A stretch of DNA of 64,000 bases from Trichaptum fuscoviolaceum (lineage: Eukaryota > Basidiomycota > Agaricomycetes > Hymenochaetales > Trichaptaceae). A program made the position numbers and the translations under genes. Where the stretch lies: assembly GCA_910574455.1 (NCBI GenBank), contig CAJSYZ010000008.1, positions 3,722,707-3,786,706 on the forward strand, in the 5' to 3' direction. The notes under the pieces are model-generated. The model was given only the letters and a program-made list of their open reading frames with translations. It was not told the DNA's origin and searched no databases. Positions 21,000-33,880 of this stretch are shown in pieces (the stretch's first letter is position 1; each line of letters begins with the position of its first letter).

Positions 21000-23695
21000 A
21001 TGCCAAAGCTCAAGCCTAAGAAGATTCGGTCCAGAGTGTTGAGAGGAAAGTCGAGGAAGAGAAAGGATGCCGTGGACTACTTGAGCTCCGGATTTGAACA
21101 ATACCTTTTGGGGTTGGATTCACAACCGTCTATCGGTAGTGACAACGATGACACAGACGGAAGGTCCATCACATCATTCTCAACAACTGCAACAGCGGAT
21201 AACCTACCAGGAACTGGACGGATCATCGACACATACATCTATCAGCCCGTAGGAAGGCGGATCGAAAGGTTAGCAATGCGGGTCACGATCTCATCCCTCC
21301 ACCCCGCCCACATCGCCCAGTATATCGAGGCCAATTACACATATTTCAATTACATGCTCAATGATATGACACCATTGAACAACGCCACTGCGAATTTTTG
21401 TATGTGGCATTACAATGGATCGACAATAGAGCATATTTAGACGTGTGTAAAGTACTTTACACACGACTTTACACACGACTTTACACATGCTCAATTTGGT
21501 TTGGCAACATGCGTATTTGGTTTCGCAAGTGCAAGCGATGTCCCGGAGGGAGTCGGTGACAACACCCGGCCCCTCCGTAACCTCACTTACCAACTATGGT
21601 TATCGGTTACGAGTTTTTTCCTTAGTGCCTCCGGCAAATTAGCATTTTGATGTGTAAAGTCGTGTGAAAGTCAAGTGAAAAGTCGTGTGTAAAGTACTTT
21701 ACACACGTCTAAATATGCTCTAATCATCGCGGGGATGAAGAGTCTCGTGAAGCAGACACAGTGCGTACCTTAAGCATCTTTGCGGAGTAAGTACTAATGC
21801 ATTGATATGTTCTAGGTCAAATTCTCTCTATCAATCCGCGTCAGCTCTGGCAGCGCTCATCCGAGTGTCCCTGTGTGTCATACTCATAGAGATCTATTGC
21901 GGCATTTCTCGCATAGAGCCCATATTCCACTTGGAAACTCTCACTCGATCTCTTCATTGCTTACATCCAGAAAAGAAGTACTTCAGTTTGTTAGCAAAGC
22001 TTGCAAGAGCGACTGTTATTGCCGTACGAGAGCCTTCGCTCGAGGAAATCTTCGATCCATTCTTCGGGAATGAAGTTTTGCAGCTTTCGCCTTCGCCTGA
22101 AACTGCTCTGCGTTTTCGTCACAGGCTCATACGAACATTGATGCTATACAGGTAGGCCCACAAATCTCTTTGCAAGTCTCGATAGATCGGGTTAATATCA
22201 TTTACAGATCCTCCGGCCTTGTTTCTTTTGACGCCTCAGTAGGCGAAGGTCTCGCCATCTGTGCAGAAGCCATTTCTACGTGCATAAGTCCTTGCTCACG
22301 AGGCGACGCCGCATACATGCATATTTTGGAAACCGTCTATTTCACTGTTGTTTTCATACTCCGATCGATACACGAGAAAGCCAATTTCACAGGAACCATA
22401 AGCAAGTATATCTATATGGTCATACGAACGCTAGCGTCTTGGATCGAAAGAATTGTATATCAATGCCTCTATAACATTGGTTGCCATTGTAGATTTGATG
22501 AGAATCTACTGAAGGCTAATTGTGCATTTTGCGCTTTGATTCTTGTGTACGTGACTGTGACGTATTACAATGTTTTTTTCTGATATTCCGGTGATGTTTA
22601 TCCCTTTACAAGGACAGATACGGTGACACCGCACTCATGTCACCACTGGTACCGGACGTATTCTATGGACTCAGTTCCAAATTATTGGACATGATCGTAC
22701 TTCCCAGGAGGCATCGGGAAATACATTGGATTAACGAGCATCCCATAGGCCAAAGCCTCATCGAAGTAGAGAAAAAAAGGGTTCATAGACTTTCAAGATC
22801 ACTCAACGAGCTTGAACGGGAGGTGTGGGGATGCTCATTGCAAATTAATACCTATGCTTCGCAATCTGGGAAAGTTGCCGATCCTTTCTGGCATTCACTC
22901 TCCGATTTTGGTTCTAAATGGTGGATGCTCTGGAAAAGCACACTCGAGCGAGCCCGGAAGGTGCAAGTTCCACGGAATGACTTAACAAAAGAATTCAGAG
23001 AGGCTAGGAGGATTGGGCTGGAGCGTGATCCATCAATTCGTCCAGATGATCGGCGGCGAAATGTCGATGTCGATGACAGGAACTGGGGTCATTATCAACT
23101 CCGTTGCCGTTCGCGACACAAATGGGGGCAATACCTCCGCTCGAACATGGACTGGGATTGGGACCTCGGAGCATGTATGCAGCGTCTCTTCATAATCGAG
23201 AAGCAGACTCGGGTAGGGCCATCGCCGGATGCGCAGGCTACGACCGTTTCAATGCCAGGAATTGATGTTGATGCAAGAACGGCAGGGACCTTGAAGATAT
23301 CAATGGGGGAAGCGCAAGGGAGCGTACTGAAGGAAGTAAAAGTTACGTACAAGACGACGACTGGCGAAACCCAGTATTTGACGTTCACAGCACCGTGTCC
23401 TAGCCCAGATAATCCTCCAGTCTCCAAAGTCCCTTGTGATGCTGGACCTTCCACCGAGACTGTGCTGTGCTCAACGGACGTCCAGCAGTTCTCGGGAAAC
23501 GGGTTAGGGTCTTTTGATGGAGAGCGAGAGATCGAGGATCTGGAGGCCGGAGCCCCTTCTTCGTTTGCATCACATCTGGAGGCGTCTGAGATTAAATCGG
23601 TCAGCCAGTCCCGCGACGGATACGAAGGGAAGGGTATTGGATTTCATGCGGTTTGGGTTGAAGGAGATACAATATCAATTTGCTCGCTGGACTAG
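21000..23695 (+). pseudogene. Family X copy 3, exon 1 split by a MITE
   Basis: The ATG matches the other copies. Predicted exons are 21000-21760 (containing the 295-bp insertion 21428-21722), 21816-22151, 22208-22546 and 22618-23695. Without the insertion the frame would be open across all exons. With it, a stop (TAG in the element at about 21438) ends translation after exon-1 text NGST. The last exon is complete: LPRRHREIHW, HKWGQYLRSNMDWDWDLG and the terminus GDTISICSLD before the stop at 23693-23695. Its intron 3 acceptor differs from copies 4 and 6. This is one of the least decayed copies apart from the insertion. Confidence 0.8.
21428..21722. mobile_element. 295-bp MITE with about 72-bp inverted repeats
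   Basis: The ends are TAGAGCATATTTAGACGTGT and its complement ACACGTCTAAATATGCTCTA. The inverted repeats contain GTGTGTAAAGTACTTTACAC palindromes and GACTTTACACAC repeats. The element lies inside exon 1 of family X copy 3 and has TA at both outer ends, so a TA duplication is likely. No coding capacity. Confidence 0.85.
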
Positions 23696-25749
23696 GTATA
23701 ACCGGTACTACGCATGCACGTATACATATATGAGCGTTTATGAGCTCCCTATGTCTCATGGCTTTCAGCTTCTTTCGAACATGTATAAAGTGCGATGTCG
23801 TACCATAAACCAGCGATACACAGTGTAGATGGACATGCACAGTGTAAAGTGCTAGATGTACTGAATACGAAAGAGAAAACGAAAGAACATCAAATTCAGC
23901 CCGGTGAGCGTCGAGGAATGAAGGAGATCGTCAAGATTCCATGAGTCTGGGTCGGGGGAACCCGGAATTTAGAGTTCCGCGCCCTTATTTACGCTTATTT
24001 GCCTACTAGTACTAATGAGGTCGATGTTTTTTTGCTACCTTTCTTTCTCCTCAAATTCACCACCAAATCACCTCCGTAGGAACACTCTGGAATATGGGAT
24101 TATCAGTCGGAGATGGCGAATTAACTGCTAGTAGGAACTGTATGAGACCAGTACTTCAACTAGCATTCTTGAAGCTCGCTAAACAGCGACGTCAACCGTG
24201 ACTCATCTCACATTCGCAAGTTGGTGCTTTGCTAAAGTTTGCACCACTTGTATGGCGATCCGACTCAACATGCTCATTGACTTGGCGCGGAGCATCTCGC
24301 GTCCAACTTCAAATCCTCCCTACAGATGTGAGTGTCTAGGTCACTCCTGAAACCGACATCCACTCGCCCCGATCGTCTAACTATGTTTTCTGCGCAATTA
24401 TCAACTTCGCTGAGGATGGACGAAGTGGATACGAACACAGAGTTACGGTGAGTGATTCCACTAGATTTTCCATGTCAATTTCGGTCTCCTCGTCGCAGGT
24501 CGCGACTCCGGACATGCTTTCTTGGAACCAGATCAAGCCTTAACCCTTGACGATTACGAACGTCAATCAGTCAAGTACTCGGCTCAAATCCTCGAACAAT
24601 GGAGAAGCTGTCAATGCCTTGCAGTTCATCTACCATGCTATCTTCTTGGGATTGCTCATCGCAAACTGATCCGATTGTCAGCGACTCAGTGTCTACATGT
24701 AATGTGGGTCAATGTGCACCAGTGACGGCTAGGTTTGCCCTGGATGTTGGTGTGGTACGTCAATGCGCTCCGGGCTTGCCGGTATCAACCATAGGTTGTT
24801 CCTTGCTGGCATCGAACCGGAAACGTTTTTTATGGGTCCACAAGGACATCGAGGAGTCCTTTGATGTTGGTCGGGTACAGAGGCCCTATCTCGTCAAGCT
24901 GGTTTCTTGTGCTCAGCTTCGACTGGTCTGTTCACAGATTCAGGCGCATCCAATCCATAACTCGTTCACTCGCGAGCGCGTCCAATGAACACGTTTTGGC
25001 GGATGTCCGTTGATTTGCTTTCGCAGAATATCCCCGTGATCTTTGATGTTGCAGTGCCTTGCGTCCTTTTGATATCTCAGCACAGCTCATTTGGACAGGA
25101 ATAATGGTCAAATTCTAGTCAACAAAACTGGGGTCCGCGTTTGGACTCACAGGATTGGACGCTTCTGACCTTTGGCTATGTTCAACCGGGTTAAGAAGCG
25201 CTCAATGATGGTGCCACTACACAGCAAAGTACTCTTCTAATAGTAGGCAAGTGCACAGCTCATCCCACTACATCGCCTTTCATCTATTGGGTTTTTCTTT
25301 GATCTAGGTTATGTCCGCGCCCTCCATCATATGCATCAATACAAGTAGCTTTGGTGCGCGCTTCTTTGGCGATGAAATACGAGATAAACGTGGTAGCATA
25401 GCCTAAAGTGGTGGTATACGTAGCCCTTCCCAATATGTTCTCTGTCAGGCAGCTGATATCTTGTTTGAGCTCGGCAGTGCCTTCTGTGGGTTCTTCATCC
25501 TGTGCATCAACCAGAACAAGTTTGAGAGTAAGATGCAGACGCGGAAGCATGAACTTCATTGCACAGCCGATCACAAATACTCCGACTATGGGCGCTGCGG
25601 TCTTTACTAGTACATGCGCTCCGACTGAGTCGCATCCACCGAATTGCAGTGACGTTGACGTGCTTTTAACAGACTGTGAGTCGTCGTTGGTCCTCATGCA
25701 CCCCTACTTATCCCCCTAGTTCTTGTAGTGTTGACATCCCCCAGTCTCC
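23696..25749 (+). repeat. Decayed repeated module upstream of family X copy 4
   Basis: It shares blocks with the modules before copies 2, 5 and 6. Recognisable among them are DSGHAFLEPDQALTLDDYER (about 24505-24560), the segment near 25020-25210 and the segment at 25310-25700. The last has readable text on both strands, and the minus-strand frame 25284-25697 is open for 137 codons with a hydrophobic stretch. I cannot decide the coding strand, and no domain is recognised. Confidence 0.45.
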
Positions 25750-28133
25750 ATGCCGAAAATGAGACTGAAAGCCATTCTATCCAGAGTGATCTTTGGAGAG
25801 ACATGGCAAGAGAGGAACAACTCGGATTACCTATTATACGTGAGGTTTGAGCACAACCTTTCAGAGTTTGCACAAGTGCATTCTAGGACGGCCGACGATG
25901 ACAACGACAACGACGGAAACTCCATCATCTCGACATCGACCGCAACCGTCAACAACCAGCCAGGGGCAGGTCGCTTCATCGACACGCACATCTTTCAGCC
26001 AATGGGGAGGCGATTCGAGAGACTGGCAATGCGATTCACAATCGCGTCCCTCCATCCTGCCCGCATTGCACAGTATATCGAGGCGGACGATATATCCCTG
26101 ACTCCCATTTATGATGTTACAATGACTTTGCACGACGCAATTGCTTTGCTTTGTTTACGGAGACCGAATGGATCGACAGTTGTTGCAGGGATTAAGGGTC
26201 TTGTGAAGCAGACACAGTACGCACCTAAAGCTTCCCCGTGGAAGGAAGGAACACTCAACCTTTCTAGGTCAAACTCAATTGACAGATCCGCATTTGCTCT
26301 TGCAGCACTCATTCGTGTGTCTTTGGCACAACTCCGTAGAGAGATCTACATTAACATTTCTTGCATCGAGCCCGTATTCCACCTGGAAACACTCACTGGA
26401 TCTCTCCCTTGCTCACATCCAGACAGGAAATGGCTTCTTTTATTGGTAGGTCTTGCGAGGGGAACTGTCGTCGCAGTCAAAAAGCCTTTGGTCCACGAAG
26501 CTTTAGGCCTAGAGACTCCAGTCTTAGAGAAAGACATCTCGCAAGTATGGCCTTCGCCCGAAACTGCTCGGAGTTCACGACAAAGACTCATACAGGCGTT
26601 GAAGGCATACAGGTTGCGCCCTCGATTCTCTTTCAATCTATTACAAACCAAACTAATCTTTTCTCCAGGGTCAACGGTCTTGATTCTCTTGATGACACGA
26701 TAGGAAAAGCATGCGCTATTTGTACAATCGCCGTATCTACGTGGATAGTAAATTGGGCACGTGGCGACGCATATATGCACATTTTGGAGACCGTGTACTT
26801 CACTGTCATATTCGTCCTTCGATCGATTCACAAGTTGGACGATCTCGCAAGATTTACAGCAAACAGGCAGATCTATATGGTCCTGCGGACAATAGCTTGT
26901 TGTATCGACGCAATTGTGCATCATTGCTTGTTTTGGTCTGATATTCATATGGGAAGATTTGATATGGATCTACTGAAGAATAACATTGCATTTCGCAGTC
27001 TGGCTCTTGTGTGCGTACTCGTGAAACACTACCGTGGTTTTCTTTGTTATATTACTGAAGTTGATTCCTCCTATAGTTATAGGGATGACGACGCCAAACA
27101 TATGTTGCTACCAAAGTCTTATAGACATACGCGCGATTCTGAGGTTATAAACAACGGCACACTTCCCAGGAGGCATCGGAATGGGTATGAAGAGGACTCC
27201 CTGATACAAAGCCTCATCGAAGCAGCAAAGCAAAGGACTCGGAGACTTTTAAGATCATTCGATGAGCTCGAAAGAGAGGTTTGGGGACGTACATTGCAAA
27301 ACAACAGCTTTACCTCACAAGCCAAGATAGACACGGATCCTTTCTGGTATAGACTTTCTGACTTTGGAGATATATGGTGGAAGCACTGGAGGGGAAGGCT
27401 CGAACGAGCGCAAAGAGTGCAAGTTGCAGAGAATCGTTTGACGGAAGAATTCAGAGAGGCTCGAAGAATTGGACTGAAACGTGATCCGTCAAGAGATCCG
27501 CAGGACTGGGCTCAGGACTTGAAATTCAGCAAGATGAGCTGGGCTCATTATCAGCTCCGCCGTGGCTCGCGACACAAATGGGGTCAGTACCTCCGCTCAA
27601 ACATGGACTGGGACTGGGATCTGGGATCGTGCATGAAGCGCCTTTTCGAGATCGAGACGCAGAACCGAGTAGTAGGTCCATTCCCTGGCGCGCAAATCCC
27701 ACAAAGTTCAAGTCCTGCCATGGTCGTGGAAGTACAACGGGGGGAGACATGGAACCTCAAAGCACAGCACGAGTTGCCAAAGGAGGTACGGATTGCGTAC
27801 AAAACGGATTCCGGCGAGACGCAGTACAAGTCGTTCACACCCGCAGCGTTTGGGCCAGGACATCTACCCATCTCCGAACGATCTATTACCGGGTCTTTCG
27901 CGAAAGAATTATCAATCCCGGCGATATTACACCTGGAATCAGGACACGAGGAAGGGTCTTCCAATGGAGAGCATGGAGTTCAGGAGTCTGATGCATCGCA
28001 GGACGTTACATGCAAAGATGCTCTATTCAAGCAATTTAGTGATGGTTGGGAAGGCAGGGAGATACCATACAAGTCTGGATCTGATGAGGTTTGGGCGGCA
28101 GGAGACGCGATATCAATCTGCTCGTTGGACTAG
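25750..28133 (+). CDS. Family X copy 4, intact four-exon gene of unknown function
   Basis: Predicted exons are 25750-26216, 26268-26612, 26669-27010 and 27083-28133 (734 aa), all with GT-AG introns of 51-72 bp and consistent phases. Exon 1 has an acidic stretch (DDDNDNDGN) and the block GRRFERLAMRFTIASLHPAR. Exon 2 has DRSAFALAALIRVSL. Exon 3 has a hydrophobic helix-like region around ETVYFTVIFVLRSIH. Exon 4 has LLRSFDELEREVWG, then the most conserved block HKWGQYLRSNMDWDWDLG (about residues 549-566) and a variable acidic C-terminus ending AISICSLD. No signal peptide or known domain is visible. Intron 3 (72 bp) has no stop and could be translated. The start is fixed by conservation in five copies. 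The product is unknown; purifying constraint on the WDWDLG block suggests a real protein. Confidence 0.75.
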
Positions 28134-28605
28134 GTTCACAATCCAGGGACTTGGAGCTCAAATTCTACTTTCATTTTTCTGCGAGTTTGATGTTAAAAGT
28201 CTGTTACTCTCATGCACATGTATAGAGATAGTTTGACTGGGAGAAGAGATCTAACGCACAAGCACTGATGATATTCAGGCATGAAAACGAACGCTATGTC
28301 GAGAATTGTATCTGTTGGGAGTAAACAGAGAGCAAGAAGGAGAGCCGGCCCGGGATTGAAACATGCCAGTTTGTTTGTCTCTATTTGTCATTACTTTGAG
28401 TTGAAAGCACTGCCAATCGTTTTCCATCCTTCCACCTCCTGCCATTAATTATCTCGTTGCATCTTATGACAATGAAGTATAAGACAAGACCTGCAACGCA
28501 GCCTATTGTGTTGTCTGTATCCCATATGCGAGGTCTAACGGACTCTAACCTTTCAATTTGCGTCACTTCTAAGTTTACATGACGCTGCAAAACACCCCCT
28601 ACTCT

Positions 28606-28890
28606 GACGCACGGCTGGTATCAGTACCACGTATCGTACCTTTGTCAAATTATGTTTGCGTTGAGTGCGCTTGGACTCATTCGACCTCTTGACTCTTATA
28701 CGGCTTCAAGGGACTATGGAACGCGACAGCACGACTAGAGCGAAAGGATGGGTTTTGCGACGTGTTGTCTGCTTCTTGTGCTATCGTCATGCTTAACGCT
28801 TGTGTCTGGACATTGGTGCGCCCCTAGACTACATCTTACTTCTGTTGCCTATTCTAACGGATAGGTCCAGCTGTCTGGCATGGATCAACA
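28606..28890 (+). pseudogene. Unrecognised coding remnant after copy 4
   Basis: It is homologous to 8024-8400 and 59144-59518 (the RRVVCFLCYRHA block and CLDIGAPLDYILLLLPILT-like text), with frame breaks and stops. It shows that this remnant belongs to the original repeated unit and not only to the copy 2/6 duplication. Confidence 0.5.
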
Positions 28891-29449
28891 TCTGAGAGTA
28901 TCCGGGCTTCTGCTGGCCCGTTTTCTGCCGAAAGGAGTCAAATTTGTACACAGTGCCATTAACTTCCATCCGGATAGCATAATGCGCAACTTATGGGCTG
29001 CAAAATACGGCCCGTGTATCTTCCCCTGCGTCTGGATTCGGACTCACGGGCCTGAGGGCTTCTGAATTCTGGCTATGTCGAACTGGAGTCGGAGGCGGGA
29101 TGGCGCTGGAACAATGAGCTGTCTTCTATCAGGCAAGTACACAGCCCGTCTTATTCCTCGTCCTTTCATTTCTTTTATCTTCTTTGAACCAGGCGATGTC
29201 CGCAATCTTCATCCTGTGCATCAACAAGAGTAGAAGAGGTATAGCTCCGAGTATGAGATGAACTGCTTAACACAGCCTGACGAGGGTGTCAAACGCTGGG
29301 AAGCCCGGGCCGGAAACATCGTCGGTGCACAGCCATACTAAACATGACCATCAAGCATGTGTTGATGATAAACTTCATATAAGATGGCGTTGCAGCCGCT
29401 TGCGGTCTTCTCCTCATAATCTCAGCCGCGTTCATACTCTATACTCTGC
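28891..29449 (+). repeat. Short upstream module of family X copy 5
   Basis: It resembles the 3' ends of the modules before copies 2, 4 and 6 (for example the block at 29035-29110 and the AGGCGATGTCCGC block at about 29190). There are no usable frames. The 28134-28605 interval downstream of copy 4 likewise shows only decayed repeated sequence. Confidence 0.45.
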
Positions 29450-31774
29450 ATGCCAAATTTCAAGCCTAGAAGGTTTCTAATTCGAGTGTTGAGCGGAAAC
29501 TCGAGGAAGAACGAGGATGCCATGGACTACTTATCCGTTGGTTTTGCGCGCTTCCTCTCGGAGCCGTATTCTCACGCGAACATCCGGGAGGTCGACGACG
29601 GTGGTTCGATGATCTCTATTATGACAATGGAAACGGTCAACAACCAGCCGGGTACTGGTCGCCTCATCGACACGTACATCTTCCAGCCAATGGGAAGGCG
29701 GATCGAGAGGCTGGCTATGCGCTATACGATTGCGTCCCTCCATCCCGCTCGCATCGCACAGTATATCGAGGCAGAGCATACATATTTCAACCCCGGTTTC
29801 GACAATCAGGTGACACTAAATGACGATATTGCGGGCCTCTGTCGCTACAGACGGAATGGATCGACGGTCGTTGCCGGGATGAAGGGACTCGTGAAACAGA
29901 CGCAGTGAGTACCCCATGCTTTTCTGTGGAGCAACGCTAATCCAATTCAGATCGAATTCAATAAACAGATCCGCAACGGCTCTGGCAGCACTCGTCCGTG
30001 TGTCCTTGTCTTTACGTCGTAGAGAGGTCTATGTCAACGTTTCTCACATCGAGCCTATATTCCACCTGGAAACGCTCGCCGGTTCTCTCCCTTGCTCACG
30101 CCCAGAAAAGAAGTGGTTTCTTCTGTTGTCAAGGCTTGCGAGGGAAACTCTTATCGCAGTAACAGTACCTTCGTACCATGAATTCTTCGATCCAGTTCTA
30201 GGGGGAAAAGTCTGGGGTCTACAGCCTTCACGGGAACATGCCCTACCCCTACGACAAAGACTCAAACGAGCATTGAAGGTATACAGGTGCGCCCGTGATT
30301 TTCTCTCAATCCATGTGAAATCGGAATGACCGCCTCTGCAGATCCTCCGGTTTCGATTCCCTTGATGATACAATAGGTGAAGCATTGGCTGTCTGCGCAG
30401 AAGCCGTCTCCACCTGCATAAATGTTCGCGCTCGAGGCGACGCATATATTCACGTTTTGGAGACAGTTTACTTCACCATCACTTTCATCCTTCAATTGTT
30501 CCCCAAATTGGCGGATCTCGCAAGAACCACAGCAAACAGCCATATCTACATGGTCCTACAAATACTAGCTTCTTGGGTCAACACAATTGTATATCGTTGT
30601 CTATTTGCTCTTCATGTGAGTTTGCGATTTGATGTGGATAAACTGAAGGCGAAGATGGCATTTCGCAGGCTGGCTTATGTGTGCGTGTCAGTGAGAATTC
30701 TCTGTTATTCTAATAGTGTCTATTCATCACGCAAGTACAGGTATGATGACACCACACTTGTGTCTCGGTCGCTATCAAGTTTACTTCATGACCAGGCATA
30801 TGTAGTCTTGGATCTCTACGCATTCCCCAGGAGGTATCGAAATGCAGCGAAATTGGCCAACAATAGTCCCATTGTCCAAGAACTGATTGAATCAGCAAAA
30901 AAAGCACTCACCGACTTATGAGATCATTTGACGAACTAGAGAGAGGTGTTTGGAGATGTGCATCGCAAACCGATTACTCTTTCTTGCAATTCAAGATGCA
31001 TGCCGATCCTGTTTGGTCATTCTTTGCCATTTTTGGAGATGAATGGTGGGACTACTGGAACAGAACGCTTGGGTGAGCTCGGAAAGGGCAATATTCCGGT
31101 GAATTGTTTGACGGAAATTTTCAGAGGGGATAATGTTATCGGGATGGACTAATATACTGCACACAGTCCTGAATACCAGAGCGTGCCTGTCATGAAAAAT
31201 GAAAGGAAATGGGCCCATTATCAGGTCCTTCGTGACAATCAAAATAAATGGGGCCAGCACCTCTCCTCAAGCTTGGACCAGAACTGGGACATTAAGACGT
31301 GTATATGTAGAACGTTTGGACATGCTAGAAAAGCAGATTCGAGAAGGACCGTCTCCATCCGTGCATGACACATCAGCTCCAAGCCCTGTAGTTGACTTGG
31401 GTGAGGCTCCGGGAGAGTCATGGAGTATATTGGCGGAAGAAGCACATGGGGCCCTGCCGAAGGAGGTGAAGATCGCGTACAAGACAAAAGATAGCAAGAT
31501 CCAGTACACGTCGTTCGTTCCCGCATCTCCTAGTCCGGGCCACGAATATCCTATCTCCGAAAACGCGACTTCAGGACCTTCCGGCGGAGCGCAAGTGATC
31601 GACGAGATGGATACTGGTGCCTCTTCCTCGGATGCATTGCACTCCGAGGCATAATAAGATACGCCTGTCAAAGCATTCAATGACGATGTCGAAGGAAAGG
31701 AGACGGCAAATGATGTTGGAGTTACTGAGGTGAGGGAGGGAGGCGACGTGATATCAATTTGCTCGCTGGACTAG
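29450..31774 (+). pseudogene. Family X copy 5, frameshifted
   Basis: Exons by comparison are 29450-29904, 29951-30286, 30342-30680 and a last exon from 30741. Exons 1-3 are open and carry NNQPGTGRLIDTYIFQPMGR and RGDAYIHVLETVYFTI. In exon 4 the frame is lost around 30895-30921, ending in a TGA just after ESAKKALTDL. Family text continues in other frames, with the normally invariant WDWDLG block degraded (ssLDQNWDIK-like at 31270-31300). It ends with GDVISICSLD and a stop at 31772-31774. The degraded signature block marks it as long dead. Confidence 0.8.
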
Positions 31775-32160
31775 GTCCATACGAAGGGATTTTTCGATAA
31801 CATGCATACTCATTCCCGCTACCCCTTGGGTAGCTGGGTATTCTTAGGGTATGTAACTGTCTGTTTTTACCGCCAAAACTCATTTGGTCACGTTTTTCTG
31901 CCTTATTTGGGGGGTCCTTGGATATATATGGGCAGATTTCGATATATAAGTTCTTTTTGCTCACATGACAATGACAAAGATGTGTATCTTATGTAAAGTA
32001 ATGTCTCGGGAACACCCGAGACACCGACGCGTCGCTCGCCTTGACATGTGTTCGCTGTCTTGTATACGTCGGGCTCGCATATTGGCACTCCTAACGGCGA
32101 CGCGCCCTCCTTGTACGGAGTGGCAAACGGTTCGACATCATCTCCGACGAGTGTGCAAAC

Positions 32161-32262
32161 CACTGCATCCGAATGACGACTTCAGCGGTGGTGACCTTGT
32201 CTGTGGAGGATGTGGAATGGTATTGGTCGACAACAATGTAGATACTCGCGGTGAATGGCGTG
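32161..32262 (+). pseudogene. TFIIB zinc-ribbon fragment in E4
   Basis: It reads DDFSGGDLVCGGCGMVLVDN then VDTRGEWR before a splice-donor-like GTGTAAG. It is homologous to the E1 fragment but diverged. As in E1, the first zinc-ligand pair is absent. Confidence 0.75.
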
Positions 32263-32321
32263 TAAGTGCATTACTATAGTATCATGTTCTTTTATCTAAT
32301 GAAACTAAGTCTTATAATGTC

Positions 32322-33500
32322 AGATTGCAACCTATCGATATTGAATTCATGTGGCAACGTCGCACCAAGGTTGACTTGATCCTTATGTTTGCAAAGGCAG
32401 ATGCTCACACAGCCTCACAGATGAGGAGATTGCCAACTTCAAAGCGAGGGTGAGCTCAGAACGTCTTGGTCTTACTGTCTCAACATATTAATGCTGCTTC
32501 TTCATAAGATTCTGAGCGTCATTGCCTATCACAATATTCACTTCTTTGTCGCCCCCACTTTCAAGAATGAACAAGGAGGTTCTTGCTGAGCAAGAGGAAA
32601 CTGCGGTACGTGTGGCTCTTTTGTTCGCCATAAATAGTCACTGATGGTCCATTATCTTTGTAGCCTCGTGACCAGGCCAAGCTACTTTCTTTATATGGCT
32701 TGCAGAGCAAGCACAGCGTAGCTGGCCTGGTTTCCAAGGTTTTCGATTACAAGAAACTTGCAGGGAGTTTGAAATTAATCCAAATGTAGTAGTGATTTCA
32801 TAGGTTCCCCTTGAATTCCAAAAATAGAGTCTGATGTCGTCATGTAAATGTAATTTAAAAACTAACTTCAATCCAAGTTGTTGCGGCCGCAGACAGCTAC
32901 ATAGCCTACAGCAACTAGTAGTTGGCTATGCTCAACTAATGCTTCTAAAGGCTTTTGCTATATTATGTTGCATTGTTAAGCTTTAAGCATTAATTTCATT
33001 GAGTAGTCTATCATATTTATTCCAAGTGACTTGTGTATACGAAGCCTATATGCACACTTGTGGCCGGGTGGCGTGCGTCAGGTACACCTGCGTCATTCGG
33101 CGGTGGCAAGCTCCATTATTTTTATTTTCGTCTTAGTCATTACAACAACTGGGTCTGCTACTATATTTGTATTATAATTCAAACTCCCTGCAAGTTTCTT
33201 TAAATCAAAACCTTGGAAACCAGACCGGCTACGCCTTCAGAGCAAAGCGACCCATATAAGTAGCCTGGTCTGGTTACGAGACTATTATCTTTGCAGTCGT
33301 TGGATCGAACCGACTTATAGATACATCAGGCGACCGTCAGGCTCGCAGATGTGCACACCCGTGGGGCGCCATTGAAGTCGACAACAAATAGCATTGCGAC
33401 TTTGTGAAGTCGCGACAGACGTTGGTCCTTACATACACGGAAGAACTCCGGGAGCATACCAACACTGTTCATAACCTGTTGGCCTTCTTGCCGTCAAAGA
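32322..33500 (+). pseudogene. Septin GTPase fragment in E4, split by a MITE
   Basis: It reads PIDIEFM, KVDLILMFAKAD and LTDEEIANFKAR, then after a retained intron (32450-32508) ILSVIAYHNIHFF and LAEQEET. After another intron and the inserted element it continues from 33297 with VVGSNR, HPWGAIEVDN, CDFVKSRQTL and EELREHTN. This is the order of the G4 region and septin-unique element of fungal septins, the filament-forming GTPases. Frame breaks and stops occur (for example after EVDNK). It is cargo, not a gene. Confidence 0.75.
32663..33281. mobile_element. About 620-bp inverted-repeat element inside the septin fragment
   Basis: The ends CCTCGTGACCAGGCCAAGCT and its diverged complement (TACGAG at about 33280) form inverted repeats of about 110 bp that include a CTTGCAGGGAGTTTGAA block. 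The septin intron end ATTATCTTTG(T/C)AG occurs on both sides (32651-32663 and 33284-33296), which looks like a 13-bp target duplication. No coding capacity was seen. Confidence 0.65.
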
Positions 33501-33799
33501 GCCGTGCTCAGAGGAACACCTGTCTAAACGACGGACAACGGACCTGCAGCCATACCCTACGCGGCATTGCTGTTCTGGACGGCGCGGGGTCGGATGCTCT
33601 TCCCACTGCTGGTGGGCTCATCTTACAGCGCGCCTCACAGTCGTTGTAGGTGCGGCCCGAGTAGCCGCACTCGGGGAGGGCTCAGTTGGTGGTCAGGAAG
33701 ACAATGGGTGCACAGTCGTACTGCGTGCCGGAGTGGGTTGGGTATGTCTCGGTGTGCAAGGGCGTGAGCGGGAAGTGGGCCTGGGGCTGCTCAGTCGAG

Positions 33800-33880
33800 T
33801 AGGGCAGTGCAGGCGCCGAGGAGCTGTTAGCCCGTTACTGCGACCACTTGTATCTACCTCCTAATTTTATTATTCTGTAT
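33800..33880 (+). pseudogene. Start of TFIIB second cyclin repeat in E4
   Basis: It reads EELLARYCDHLYLPPNF, after which similarity stops. The same piece extends further in E6. The preceding 33500-33800 interval is unrecognised but partly shared with E6 (about 37590-37720). Confidence 0.6.
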
